A model generated the notes under the pieces. It searched no databases, was not told the origin of the DNA, and saw only the letters and a list, made by a program, of their open reading frames with translations. Source: an uncultured Bacteroidota bacterium (lineage in GTDB: Bacteria > Bacteroidota > Bacteroidia > Chitinophagales > Chitinophagaceae). Taken from it: a stretch of DNA of 64,000 nucleotides. The stretch spans positions 37,402 to 101,401 of the forward strand of contig CAINUN010000062.1 in NCBI GenBank assembly GCA_903853805.1. Direction: 5' to 3'. A program made the position numbers and the translations under genes. Positions 52,840 to 62,041 of the stretch are shown in pieces; the stretch's first letter is position 1; each line of letters starts with the position of its first letter.

Positions 52840-55800
52840 TTATTTCGCCAACTCATACTTCTTAGCAAAGTTGCACCAACGACATTTTTCATCGCCGCAG
52901 CCTTTGTCAAATTCATGGTTCATAATGCGGGCGTAGGTTTCCTTGATTTGTGCTTTCACTAACAGTTCGTCTTGCTGCGTCATAGGCACAATTATTCTTT
53001 TGTAGTCGCCAGTGTTTTTGTCTTTTTCAAGATAATCGAACATGCCTGAACTTACCTTCATTTTAGTGTCGGGCATGTTTTCGAGCAAGAGTTTATAGAA
53101 CACCATTTGCCGCCAATAGGCGCCGCCTTTAGGGTCGGCATCATTGGGGGGGTGGGTATATTTTTTAGCGTTGTCGGACTTACCTGTTTTGTAATCTACA
53201 ACCCTATAGCCATCTTCTTTTTTTTCAATCTTATCTATTTTTCCAGTCACAGGAATACCCTCTAATAAAAACCTATTGATGTTCATTTCTATCAACACAT
53301 CGGTGTTGAGTGTGCCCATGTATTTGTCGTAATAATCGGAAAGCAGGGTGTGTCCTTGCTCCATTCTGCGTTCGTATTGCAACGTAGTGAAGGCATCTCT
53401 TTCTTTATACATACCAATTTCGAAAGCCTTTATGAGTTCTTCTTTTGGAGGAAAAACGCCTTTGTTTTCCTTCATGTTCTTAAACCATTTTTCCAACGCA
53501 CTGTGAATGGCACTACCAAAGGCAAGCGAGTCGTTTTTAAGGAACGGTACTTTCAATACTTTTTCAAAATAAAAACTCACCGGGCAATTGAGGTAACTGC
53601 TCAAGGAAGATGCACTCATATTGAAATTGGCAAGGCTCTGCGTAATGTAGGCTTTGTTGGCAATATCAATATACACCTCCGCCACAGGTCTCATGGCCCA
53701 TTCCAAGTGGCCCACTAGGTCGTCTTCATTGCCTGCAAAAATTGTTTTTTCTTCCTTCTTCCTTATTTCATCAACAAACAAAGAGTTAGACAATTCTTTG
53801 CCTGCATTGTCTTTCAAGGCATAAGAAATTTGTAGGAATTTTTTGGCTCTTGTCATGGCAACATAAAACAAGCGGCGCGCCACCACAATTTTGTTTCCTT
53901 CTTTGTCAATGTCTGCATCTTCCCGCGTATTGGTAATGGTGTCGGGCAAAAAATACATGTTTGAAACCCCCTTTTTTGCTTCCCAAAATTCTTTGGTGCA
54001 ACCTATAAGAAACACATGCTCAAACTCATTTCCTTTGGAGCTATGGGCCGTAAAAAACTGAACACCGTTTTCATGTCGAATGGTTTTTTGAAGCGGCAAT
54101 GCAATGCCTTCATCTTTCATTCTATCTATCATTGCCAAAAACTCTGTCAAAGAAATTCTTGGATTTCTTTCAAAACTCTCTCTTACAAAATTGAAGAAAG
54201 TATGCAACACCTGCACATTCCACACATGGTCTTTGCTGTGAAGGTTATACCCCATCAAACCACTGTCGTACATTATTTTCTCCAACAACATTGGCAGCGT
54301 GAGCGAAGACATTTGCTGCAACCAATTTTCAACGCAAACACCAAAACGAATCATGGCATTGGTAGTTTCTAATTGAAGACTGCTGAGCAACAATGCATTG
54401 GCAAGCGTGAGCCGCCAATAATTGAAAGCATTGGCTTTGTCTTTGCTTTTGTTTTGTTGCATATGCAAAGAGAGCAAAGCAATGTCGGTAGGCTTAATGC
54501 CAAAGTAGGGCGAGTGAATGATTTCAAACAAAAGCGCATCGCCACTCAACATGGTTTTTGATTCTATCTCTAAGTAGCGGAAAATGGCAATCAGTTGCTG
54601 CACCAAGGGCAAGTCGAGAATGTTCACCGCCTTTTTCACACTATAAGGAATCCCTTTGCGCTCCATCAAAGCAATGATGTTGTCGGCTTGTTTGTGTTGC
54701 GCATAAAGCACAGCCACCTCTTTCAAGTTTACGCCCTGCTGGTACAAAGCTTCCAACTGAAGAACAATATCTGCTTCTTCATGTAAGATATTATGATAGG
54801 CTTTGACAATAGGCACCGGAAATTGTTCTTTATCCCATCGCTCATTGGCGGCAACAATGTTTTTATTAAGTTGTAAATCCTTTAAAGAATCTATTAAGCG
54901 TTTCTCGCCATTGTTGACAATAGTAGCTGTTGATTTGTCAATAATTGATTGCGAAGACCTGTAGTTTTTAGTGAGCACAATAGTCTTTAAAACTTTTTTA
55001 TAGCGCTCATAAAAATCGGTGATGTTCTTAATGCGCGCGCCTTGAAACTCATAAATAGATTGGTCGTCATCGCCCACCACAAAAACATTTGGCGTTTCAT
55101 TCCAATAATTAGCTAAAAATTTCAACAATTCATTTTGCGCGCCATTGGTGTCTTGAAACTCATCCACCAAAAAATGATGATAGCGTTCTTGGGTTCTTTG
55201 CAACATAAATGTGCTATCGTTAAATGCCTTCAAAACCCAAATAATCATGTCGTTAAAATCATAACGCCCCATTTCTTTCATCTTGTTTTCAAAGACTTCG
55301 AAGAGTTTGGCAGCGGCTTTTGTTTTTTCAACTTTCTTTATTGCCTCATCAATTTGCGTTTGCTTTAAGTCACCCTTTTTAAATCCATTTCCATTTCGCT
55401 TGTAAACATATTCATCACGGTTGGATAGGTCTTCAATATAGATATCAATTAATGCTACCATGCGCTCCGTAGTAAAATATTCCTTCTTCATAAAGTTGAA
55501 TAAATTCTTCAACAACGGCACATCATAATAAACCTCACCACTTAGACGACGAAGAACATGCCCCTTAGGCAATTCATCAATCATGTCATATAAAATATCG
55601 TTTAGCTCTAGGTCGGTTATTGGTTGCAAAGATTTCTTTGAGAAATAATCGCTATAGTTTTGAATAACATTATTGCAAAAAGCATGGAAAGTGAAAATGT
55701 TAACTTTATGCGCAGCAGTACCAATAATGTCCACCAACCTTTTGCGCATAGAATTAGTAGCTTCATCTGTATAAGTAAGACAAAGAATTTCATGTGGCTC

Positions 55801-55977
55801 TACCTGCATATCAGAACGCAGCAGGTTGGCTATACGTAAAGAAAGCACTTCCGTTTTTCCAGTTCCAGGACCGGCAATAACCATCACTGCACCTTCAATA
55901 GTTTCAACAGCTAACTTTTGCTCTTCGTTGAGTTTATTATACCTAACGTGGAAAATTTCTTCGTTTATGGAAATCAT
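52840..55977 (-). CDS. UvrD/PcrA-type helicase fused to a PD-(D/E)XK nuclease domain
   Basis: A 1045-residue ATP-dependent DNA helicase-nuclease. I place the start at 55977 (MISINEEIFHVRYNKLNEEQ); the longer ORF adds a hydrophobic leader. Superfamily 1 motifs are the Walker A GPGTGKT (residues 36-42), motif II in HFLVDEFQDTN, VVGDDDQSIYEFQGA, and motif VI region VARRLFYVAMTRAKK. From about residue 780 a PD-(D/E)XK nuclease domain follows with LNCPVSFYFEKVL, GYRVVDYKTGKS and the cysteine cluster CGDEKCRWCNF, which may hold a [4Fe-4S] cluster as in AddB. It resembles an AddA-like or RecB-like protein with a single polypeptide nuclease, probably for DNA end processing or repair. It stands alone. 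Confidence 0.9.
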   Translation of the reverse strand: MISINEEIFHVRYNKLNEEQKLAVETIEGAVMVIAGPGTGKTEVLSLRIANLLRSDMQVEPHEILCLTYTDEATNSMRKRLVDIIGTAAHKVNIFTFHAFCNNVIQNYSDYFSKKSLQPITDLELNDILYDMIDELPKGHVLRRLSGEVYYDVPLLKNLFNFMKKEYFTTERMVALIDIYIEDLSNRDEYVYKRNGNGFKKGDLKQTQIDEAIKKVEKTKAAAKLFEVFENKMKEMGRYDFNDMIIWVLKAFNDSTFMLQRTQERYHHFLVDEFQDTNGAQNELLKFLANYWNETPNVFVVGDDDQSIYEFQGARIKNITDFYERYKKVLKTIVLTKNYRSSQSIIDKSTATIVNNGEKRLIDSLKDLQLNKNIVAANERWDKEQFPVPIVKAYHNILHEEADIVLQLEALYQQGVNLKEVAVLYAQHKQADNIIALMERKGIPYSVKKAVNILDLPLVQQLIAIFRYLEIESKTMLSGDALLFEIIHSPYFGIKPTDIALLSLHMQQNKSKDKANAFNYWRLTLANALLLSSLQLETTNAMIRFGVCVENWLQQMSSLTLPMLLEKIMYDSGLMGYNLHSKDHVWNVQVLHTFFNFVRESFERNPRISLTEFLAMIDRMKDEGIALPLQKTIRHENGVQFFTAHSSKGNEFEHVFLIGCTKEFWEAKKGVSNMYFLPDTITNTREDADIDKEGNKIVVARRLFYVAMTRAKKFLQISYALKDNAGKELSNSLFVDEIRKKEEKTIFAGNEDDLVGHLEWAMRPVAEVYIDIANKAYITQSLANFNMSASSLSSYLNCPVSFYFEKVLKVPFLKNDSLAFGSAIHSALEKWFKNMKENKGVFPPKEELIKAFEIGMYKERDAFTTLQYERRMEQGHTLLSDYYDKYMGTLNTDVLIEMNINRFLLEGIPVTGKIDKIEKKEDGYRVVDYKTGKSDNAKKYTHPPNDADPKGGAYWRQMVFYKLLLENMPDTKMKVSSGMFDYLEKDKNTGDYKRIIVPMTQQDELLVKAQIKETYARIMNHEFDKGCGDEKCRWCNFAKKYELAK

Positions 55978-56151
55978 TGGAATTAGAAAGAGATGAAGAT
56001 AGCAAGGATGAATTTTGAGACAAAAAATAATTGGATTCAGCGCGTAAGAGAAAATTATCACCCCTTTGTCAAAATAGCAGACGGGTCTTTGTTTTTAAAA
56101 GGCTATTCTTACCTTTATATATACAAGCTCATCTTTTCAATCCCGTATTTT

Positions 56152-56586
56152 ATGAAACTACTGTTTATTCCCTTCCTCATTTGTTTGCTTCCTTTTTCGA
56201 AAGTATCTGTTGCACAAGTTCCACAATACACGCCTTCTTGGGTAAAAATGATGGAAGACCCCAAAACTAATTATTATGAAGCAGTCAAAAACTTTGATAG
56301 TTTTTGGAAAGGAAAAGAAATGCCAATGGAGGAAGCAGAGTTGCTTAATGAAGATATTTCTAAGGAAGATAAAAGAGAACATCATCGTGCAGAAAAAAAC
56401 TTAAGCAAAATGTCTGCGGCAGATCGTCAGCAATATGATTACCTCGCTTATCAGTTCAAGCGTTTCAACAACTGGCGTCATGAAGTAAAGCCATTTGTTC
56501 AAGAAGATGGTCATATTCTTTCTCAAGAAGAACGCAATAAAATCTTCGAACAACAGCAACAAGAAATCAACAATCGCAAACATTAA
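56152..56586 (+). CDS. Hypothetical exported protein ahead of the T9SS giant
   Basis: A 144-residue secreted protein I do not recognise. The chosen start at 56152 gives a signal peptide (MKLLFIPFLICLLPFSKVSVAQ, cut after about residue 22); the ORF before it lacks this. The mature part is short, basic-acidic and helical, with WVKMMEDPKTNYYEAVKNFDSFWKG, a run of charged residues, and a C-terminal Gln-rich helix (EQQQQEINNRK). A weak promoter (TTTG, 18 bases, TACCTTTA) precedes it. It is 24 bases upstream of the T9SS type A giant, so it may be a partner or chaperone-like accessory. Confidence 0.75.
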   Translation: MKLLFIPFLICLLPFSKVSVAQVPQYTPSWVKMMEDPKTNYYEAVKNFDSFWKGKEMPMEEAELLNEDISKEDKREHHRAEKNLSKMSAADRQQYDYLAYQFKRFNNWRHEVKPFVQEDGHILSQEERNKIFEQQQQEINNRKH

Positions 56587-56610
56587 TCCTTCACTATTAA
56601 ATCATTCAAG

Positions 56611-59600
56611 ATGAACAAAAGAATTTTACCACTAGTTTGGTTGGTTTTGTTGCCTTTGTTGTCATTTGCTCAAACAGCCAATTGGAATGCAGTATTGCCT
56701 GCATTGTTTCCAACTAACATGAGCGGACAAATTCATGGACTTAGCCGTTGCTCTCAAATCAAGTTTCATCCAAGCAATGCCAACAAGATATATGCAATCA
56801 GCGCACGTGGTGGGTTGTTCATATCCACTAATGGCGGCAATAACTGGAATGTAGCTCCAGGCACTGATTATATGGCTAGCATGAGGTTGGCGTCAGTATG
56901 TGTAGACCATACCAATGATAGCATTCTTTATTTAGGCACTGGCGACCACAACTACTATTATTCGGGCAGTGGTGTATATAAATCAATAAACGGAGGTCAA
57001 ACATTTACTTCTTCAGGTCTTTCGGGGTTGTTAGTATGCGATATGTTGATGGATCCGCTTGATCCTAAAGTAATTGTTGCCGTAACCAATTCAGGCATAT
57101 ATAAAACAACAAATGGCGGTACAAGTTGGAACATAAAAACAGCAGCAAGGCCATTTGATGATATTAAACAGAAAGCTATCAATTCAAGAACACTTTATGC
57201 AACCACAAACGACTCAGCTTTCTTTCGTTCAACTGACTTCGGAAATACATGGTCACAAATCACTTCTGGCATTGTGCTTCCATCAGGCGTTACCAATGGA
57301 AATGGATGCCGAGTTGCAGTTACTCCTGCCGATACCAATGTGGTGTATTTAGGTATGGTGGCAAATGGTGGATTGCTTTATAAATCAACTGATGGTGGAA
57401 GCACATTTAGCGCTATGAAAACAGCATCTTCTCCTTACCTTACTTATTACAGCAATGCTTCTACTTCTTCTGGCCAAGGCGACTATAATTTTTCAATTGG
57501 GGTAGATAGAACAAATGCATCCATTGTTTACTTAGTTGCACACAATATTTGGAAGAGCACAAACAGTGGTGTAGCATGGACACAAATGACAAATTGGTGG
57601 GAGAAATGCCATACAGATATGCATCAAATCATAACAAGCCCTTACAACAACAATAACTTGTATGATGTAAATGATGGTGGTATATTTCTTAGCACTGATG
57701 GTGGCACAACCTGGAATCCAAAAAGTGATGGACTTTATGGATATGAAATTTATCATGGCAGTTGTAGCCCTACACGCAAAGATATGTTTAGCATTGGCAC
57801 ACAGGATAATGGGGAGTTATATGCAACAAGCACGGGTTGGTACACCAATCGTGGTGGAGATTGGCAATCGCATTGTGTGTTCGATTATCGTGCAAATAGC
57901 GCAATGGTTTATTACTATAATCCAGATTGGGGAGGCACTCCTGTTCCTAAGAGAAGATTAGTAACAGGCAGCGAAAATACTTATGGATTGCCAGCAGCAA
58001 TTGCCGACATTACTGATATTGCTTTTAATCGTAGCGACGTCAATCTAGCTTTTGTTGCAGACTCTGTTATTTTAAGAACCAATTCCTTAACCTTACCTAC
58101 ACCTACATGGACACAAATAGCAAGCCTCGGTAAAAAGATAATGGCAATTCATAGTTCTATTGCAGATGCCAACAGACTTTATGCGATCACAAGCGATGGA
58201 ATGATTTATGTAAGCAACAATGCGCTAGCATTAACACCAACATTTACAAGTTATTCATTGCCAAACAGTACTAATAATGCCGCAACAATCACTACAATAA
58301 AATCAAATTCCAATGTGGTTTACATCACAGCAAATACACAAGTATATCGTTCAGGGGATAATGGTGCTACTTGGACAAGCATCAAATACAATCTACCTTC
58401 TGTAAATCATGTACGTATTCTTTCCGACGAATATTTTTCTGCAAATGAAATGGTGTTTATAGCAAGTGGAAGTGCAGTTTATTACAAGACAGCTAATGCT
58501 CAAAGTTGGAGTATCTACAGCGATTTATTACCTACAAGAACTAGTATTGTTGAGATGTATATTTTCAACGATAGCACATCAAATACAATGTTGCGCGTTG
58601 CAACTTATGGACGTGGTATGTGGGAAACACCTATCAATAACTTACGCTCTCTAGCAGCAAATTTCGCAGTTGATAACGTAAATCCTTGTTTAGGTCAAAC
58701 AATTACATTCTCCGATTTATCTACAGGTACATCTACATCGCGTTTATGGTCATTTCCTGGCGGAACGCCATCAACATCAACTGCTGTTAATCCAACAGTT
58801 ACGTATAATTCGGCTGGAAGTTTCAATGTGACATTAAAGGTATTCAACGGAACAACCGACAGCAGCACAATTAGTCGCACCGCTTACATCACCACAACAG
58901 GGGGAGCCCTTCCACTTGCCGAAGGATTTGAAGGCACAGATGACCCTCCATTGGGTTGGAAAAATGTTGATTACCTAAGCAACGGATATCTCTGGCAAAA
59001 AACAAATACTACGGGTGGGTTTGCTAATTCAGCTAGTAGCATGTATTTTGATAACTACAACTGGAATGTCCCAGGACAAAAAGACCAATTAATTACTAAA
59101 CGATTAAGTTTTGCAGGTTATAATTCAGCTACACTCACTTTTGATGTTGCCTATATGCCATATACAGGGTATTCTGACACTTTTAGGGTGTTGGTTTCAA
59201 CTGATTGTGGAGCAACGTACACCCCAGTTTATTCTAAGGGAGGAAGTGTTTTGGGAACAGTTACATCTGGCACAAGTTATTTCACGCCAACAGCTGCTCA
59301 GTGGAGAAAAGATACGGTTAGTTTGAATAGCTATATAGGTAATAATAGTGTATTAGTGGCATTTGAAAATATTAACGGTTATGGAAATGCCCTTTACCTA
59401 GACAACGTAAATATTAATGCAACTGTAGCTGCTAATGCAGGCAATGATGCATCTATATGTTCGGGTAATAGTGTGAATATTGGAATGCAAGCAATAAGTG
59501 GTATTAATTATTCTTGGTCGCCATCAACTGGCTTAAGTAATGCAAATGTTAGCAACCCAACCGCTACCCCGACTACTACAACTTCATATGTGCTGACAGC

Positions 59601-61758
59601 AACCCATGCTCTTTCTGGAATAACAAAGACTGATACTGTGGTTATCACCGTTACACCACTACCTACACTCAATGCCGGAAGTGATGTAAGTGTTTGTTCT
59701 GGAAATGCAGTTACCTTAAATGCAAGTTCAAACACTACGGTTACTTGGAACAACGGCATTACAAACAATATTGCGTTTACGCCAATTTCAACAACAAGTT
59801 ATATTGCTACTGCAATAAATAATGGATGTATCAAAAAAGATACTGTATTAGTTACGGTGAATCCAATACCAACGATTAATGCAGGGAATGATGTTAGCGT
59901 ATGCTCAGGTAATGCTGTAGTGTTGAATGCGAGTTCTGCTACTTCTTTTGTTTGGAACAATGGCATATCCAATAATCAATCTTTTACTCCTATTGCTACA
60001 TCAAATTATATTGCAACCGCTACTAATAATTTGGGGTGTTCTAAATCTGATACTGTTTTAGTTACCGTGAATCCTCTCCCAACAATAAATGCTGGAGATG
60101 ATGTTGCTGTTTGTAATGGAGGCAACATAATACTCAATGCAATTTCTAATGGAACTGTAACTTGGAATAATGGCATCATCAACAATCAACCTTTTACGCC
60201 TGTTATAACTACTACTTATGTTGCAACTGCAACTTCTTCTTTTGGTTGTGTAAATACTGATACTGTATTGGTTTCTTTGTTTGCATTATCTGTTGCTAAT
60301 CCTGGGACTGACAAAGCAATTTGTCCTGGTGGTAGCACAACCTTAACAGCAACAGGAGGAGGAACATATTGGTGGAGCAATGGAGATACAACAGCATCAA
60401 CTTTAGTATCCCAGGCAGGAACTTATTATGTTGTTGTAACCAACAATAATGGCTGCAGAGACACCTCTTCATTAGTTACCGTATCTATGAAGACAATGCC
60501 AACTACTATCAAAATAAAAAGCACTGCAGTTAGTACCACTGTGTGCGAGCCTAACAATGTTCCCTTTGTTATTGACTTGGCTTATGGTTCAACAACTGGA
60601 TTTGATTATCAATGGAAATTAAATGGTTCACCAGTTCTTGGTGCCACCGATTCCACATGGAATGCAGTTCAAACAGGTAGTTATTCACTCACTGTTTCTG
60701 GCGGTGCTAATTGCATCAAAACTTCAGCTCCAAAAACAGCTACTATTAAACCGTTGCCAATTGCCTCTTTTACAATTGGTGGACCAACAACTATATGCAC
60801 AGGTGGTAGTGTGTCTCTTACAGCGCCTACTATTACAGGTTACACGTACACTTGGCTTAAAGATGGATTGAGTGCTGGAAGTGGAAACACCAAAGTGTTT
60901 AAACTTGCCGGTGTATATACGGTGATTGCAAAACTTGCTGGTTGTAATGATACTGCTAGTAACCCTGTAACAATTGTTGTCAATGCTTTGCCTACTGCTT
61001 CTGTTATTGCAACAACTTCTTCCACTTTTTGTGCAGGTGATAGTTGCATTATCAGTGCTTCTCCTGCTGCTAGTGGATTTAGTTATGAATGGCATAATGG
61101 CAATACAATAGTTGCTACAACAACAACTTCCGATTATAACGCACTCATTACCGGAACATTTAAGGTCATGATTACGGATACCAATAGCTGTGTGAGCAAG
61201 CTTTCTACCACAAGTGTAAAAACCAAACAGAACCCTATTCCTACGCCTACTATTTCTGTTACTGGCGCTACAACTATTGCTGCGAACGGAAGTACCAAAC
61301 TCAACGCTATGCCTTCTTCGGGCGTAACTTGGCAATGGTATAAAGATGGTAACATGATTATAGGTGCCACCACCAAACAATTAATTGTAACAAGCGGAGG
61401 AAATTATTCTGTAGCTATCACAAAACTGGGTTGCATTGGTTATTCATCGCCAATTACCATTACACAAACACCGGCTAAAGAAATTCAAGGAACCGTTTCA
61501 ACAGATAACTTGTTTGAGTTTTCTGCTTTCCCAAATCCTGTGAGCGAAATATTAACGCTGCAAGTGCGTGGACTTGAAGACGTAAATGCCACCGTTTATA
61601 TGCTCGACATTAACGGACAAACTGTGGGTAGTTGGTTGTGGCGTTCCGACAAAAATTCATTGAAAATTGACATGAGTAAACTGTCTTCGGGCATTTATTT
61701 AATTCGCTATAAAGATGCTGCCGGAAGAACCGGCACTGCAAAAGTGGTGAAAGAATAA
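56611..61758 (+). CDS. Giant T9SS type A cargo with BNR repeats, PKD, choice-of-anchor and Ig-like repeats
   Basis: A 1715-residue secreted or surface protein. The signal peptide ends SFAQ (about residue 21). Residues about 50-690 contain many Asp/BNR-type sortilin-like repeats (GLFISTNGGNNWN, GVYKSINGGQTF, GIYKTTNGGTSWN), forming one or two propellers. A PKD domain follows (near 700-775), then a MAM-like/choice-of-anchor region starting AEGFEGTDDPPLGW (about 780-930). At least four Ig-like repeats of about 70 residues with VCSGNAVxLNAS and WNNGIxNNxxFTP follow, then more Ig-like units. The C-terminal 75 residues are a type A sorting domain ending GIYLIRYKDAAGRTGTAKVV. Exported by T9SS; function unknown, probably adhesion or polymer binding. 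Confidence 0.92.
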   Translation: MNKRILPLVWLVLLPLLSFAQTANWNAVLPALFPTNMSGQIHGLSRCSQIKFHPSNANKIYAISARGGLFISTNGGNNWNVAPGTDYMASMRLASVCVDHTNDSILYLGTGDHNYYYSGSGVYKSINGGQTFTSSGLSGLLVCDMLMDPLDPKVIVAVTNSGIYKTTNGGTSWNIKTAARPFDDIKQKAINSRTLYATTNDSAFFRSTDFGNTWSQITSGIVLPSGVTNGNGCRVAVTPADTNVVYLGMVANGGLLYKSTDGGSTFSAMKTASSPYLTYYSNASTSSGQGDYNFSIGVDRTNASIVYLVAHNIWKSTNSGVAWTQMTNWWEKCHTDMHQIITSPYNNNNLYDVNDGGIFLSTDGGTTWNPKSDGLYGYEIYHGSCSPTRKDMFSIGTQDNGELYATSTGWYTNRGGDWQSHCVFDYRANSAMVYYYNPDWGGTPVPKRRLVTGSENTYGLPAAIADITDIAFNRSDVNLAFVADSVILRTNSLTLPTPTWTQIASLGKKIMAIHSSIADANRLYAITSDGMIYVSNNALALTPTFTSYSLPNSTNNAATITTIKSNSNVVYITANTQVYRSGDNGATWTSIKYNLPSVNHVRILSDEYFSANEMVFIASGSAVYYKTANAQSWSIYSDLLPTRTSIVEMYIFNDSTSNTMLRVATYGRGMWETPINNLRSLAANFAVDNVNPCLGQTITFSDLSTGTSTSRLWSFPGGTPSTSTAVNPTVTYNSAGSFNVTLKVFNGTTDSSTISRTAYITTTGGALPLAEGFEGTDDPPLGWKNVDYLSNGYLWQKTNTTGGFANSASSMYFDNYNWNVPGQKDQLITKRLSFAGYNSATLTFDVAYMPYTGYSDTFRVLVSTDCGATYTPVYSKGGSVLGTVTSGTSYFTPTAAQWRKDTVSLNSYIGNNSVLVAFENINGYGNALYLDNVNINATVAANAGNDASICSGNSVNIGMQAISGINYSWSPSTGLSNANVSNPTATPTTTTSYVLTATHALSGITKTDTVVITVTPLPTLNAGSDVSVCSGNAVTLNASSNTTVTWNNGITNNIAFTPISTTSYIATAINNGCIKKDTVLVTVNPIPTINAGNDVSVCSGNAVVLNASSATSFVWNNGISNNQSFTPIATSNYIATATNNLGCSKSDTVLVTVNPLPTINAGDDVAVCNGGNIILNAISNGTVTWNNGIINNQPFTPVITTTYVATATSSFGCVNTDTVLVSLFALSVANPGTDKAICPGGSTTLTATGGGTYWWSNGDTTASTLVSQAGTYYVVVTNNNGCRDTSSLVTVSMKTMPTTIKIKSTAVSTTVCEPNNVPFVIDLAYGSTTGFDYQWKLNGSPVLGATDSTWNAVQTGSYSLTVSGGANCIKTSAPKTATIKPLPIASFTIGGPTTICTGGSVSLTAPTITGYTYTWLKDGLSAGSGNTKVFKLAGVYTVIAKLAGCNDTASNPVTIVVNALPTASVIATTSSTFCAGDSCIISASPAASGFSYEWHNGNTIVATTTTSDYNALITGTFKVMITDTNSCVSKLSTTSVKTKQNPIPTPTISVTGATTIAANGSTKLNAMPSSGVTWQWYKDGNMIIGATTKQLIVTSGGNYSVAITKLGCIGYSSPITITQTPAKEIQGTVSTDNLFEFSAFPNPVSEILTLQVRGLEDVNATVYMLDINGQTVGSWLWRSDKNSLKIDMSKLSSGIYLIRYKDAAGRTGTAKVVKE
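59659..60290 (+). repeat. In-gene tandem repeats of about 207-210 bases encoding Ig-like domains
   Basis: Three consecutive copies within the giant protein gene begin at 59659, 59866 and 60076, each starting with the codons for PTxNAGxDV and ending with DTVLV. The copies differ at many third positions, so they are old rather than recent duplications. A more distant copy precedes them from about 59440. Confidence 0.85.
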
Positions 61759-61773
61759 ACAATCTTAGTACAT

Positions 61774-61820
61774 AACCAAAAAGGACGCTGACCCAGGTCA
61801 ACGTCCTTTTTGGTTTTTTT
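61774..61820 (+). terminator. Terminator of the T9SS giant gene
   Basis: A long hairpin: a 14-bp outer stem (AACCAAAAAGGACG / CGTCCTTTTTGGTT) and a 5-bp inner stem (TGACC / GGTCA) separated by one mismatched pair, followed by a run of T. The inner loop is two bases. Confidence 0.94.
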
Positions 61821-61867
61821 GTTGCTATGTGTTTTCGAAAAAACCCAGACACAAAAACACGCAAACA

Positions 61868-61933
61868 CTATTCTTTAACCACCTTCACCGTCTCACAAAC
61901 CTCCCCATCATCATACTGCAACAAATAAGTACC
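61868..61933 (-). pseudogene. Fossil C-terminus of a T9SS type A sorting domain
   Basis: Read on the minus strand this segment encodes GTYLLQYDDGEVCETVKVV followed by KE and a TAG stop. It is strongly like the last residues of type A sorting domains, including the end of the neighbouring giant (GIYLIRYKDAAGRTGTAKVV, then KE). Nothing upstream in the frame continues the domain: residues before it (TEGTY...) run into the palindromic element at 61936 and a stop soon after. It is in the opposite orientation to the giant, so it is not a simple 3' duplication. Best read as the surviving end of a deleted or disrupted gene. Confidence 0.7.
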
Positions 61934-61935
61934 CT

Positions 61936-61997
61936 CAGTTTGGTGAAGCATACTGCTTCCTGTTTTTTAGTGACGAAGGCACAGCCTTCGCCAAACT
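61936..61997. repeat. REPIN-like element: two inverted REP-type half-sites
   Basis: The outer arms are CAGTTTGGTGAAG (61936-61948) and CCTTCGCCAAACTG (61984-61997), complementary with one mismatch. Each half also folds by itself: GAAGCA-TAC-TGCTTC (61945-61959) and CGAAGGC-ACA-GCCTTCG (61974-61990). Thus each half is a CAGTTTGG tag followed by a small hairpin, and the two are in inverted orientation, the layout of REPIN elements mobilised by RAYT transposases. It lies directly against the fossil sorting tail. No transposase is in the window. Confidence 0.6.
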
Positions 61998-62041
61998 GTT
62001 TTATTTATAAGCTACGGCGAATAGTGGCATTGAAATAGTAG

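Noticed and set aside
60724..61380. 218-codon open frame antisense to the T9SS giant gene
   Set aside because: It is Ser/Thr/Asn/Cys-rich low-complexity translation of the repeat-rich coding strand and has no motif or promoter.
56611..61758. Frameshift or fusion of two genes in the T9SS giant
   Set aside because: The reading frame is continuous with one signal peptide at the start and one sorting domain at the end, and the internal repeats keep phase.
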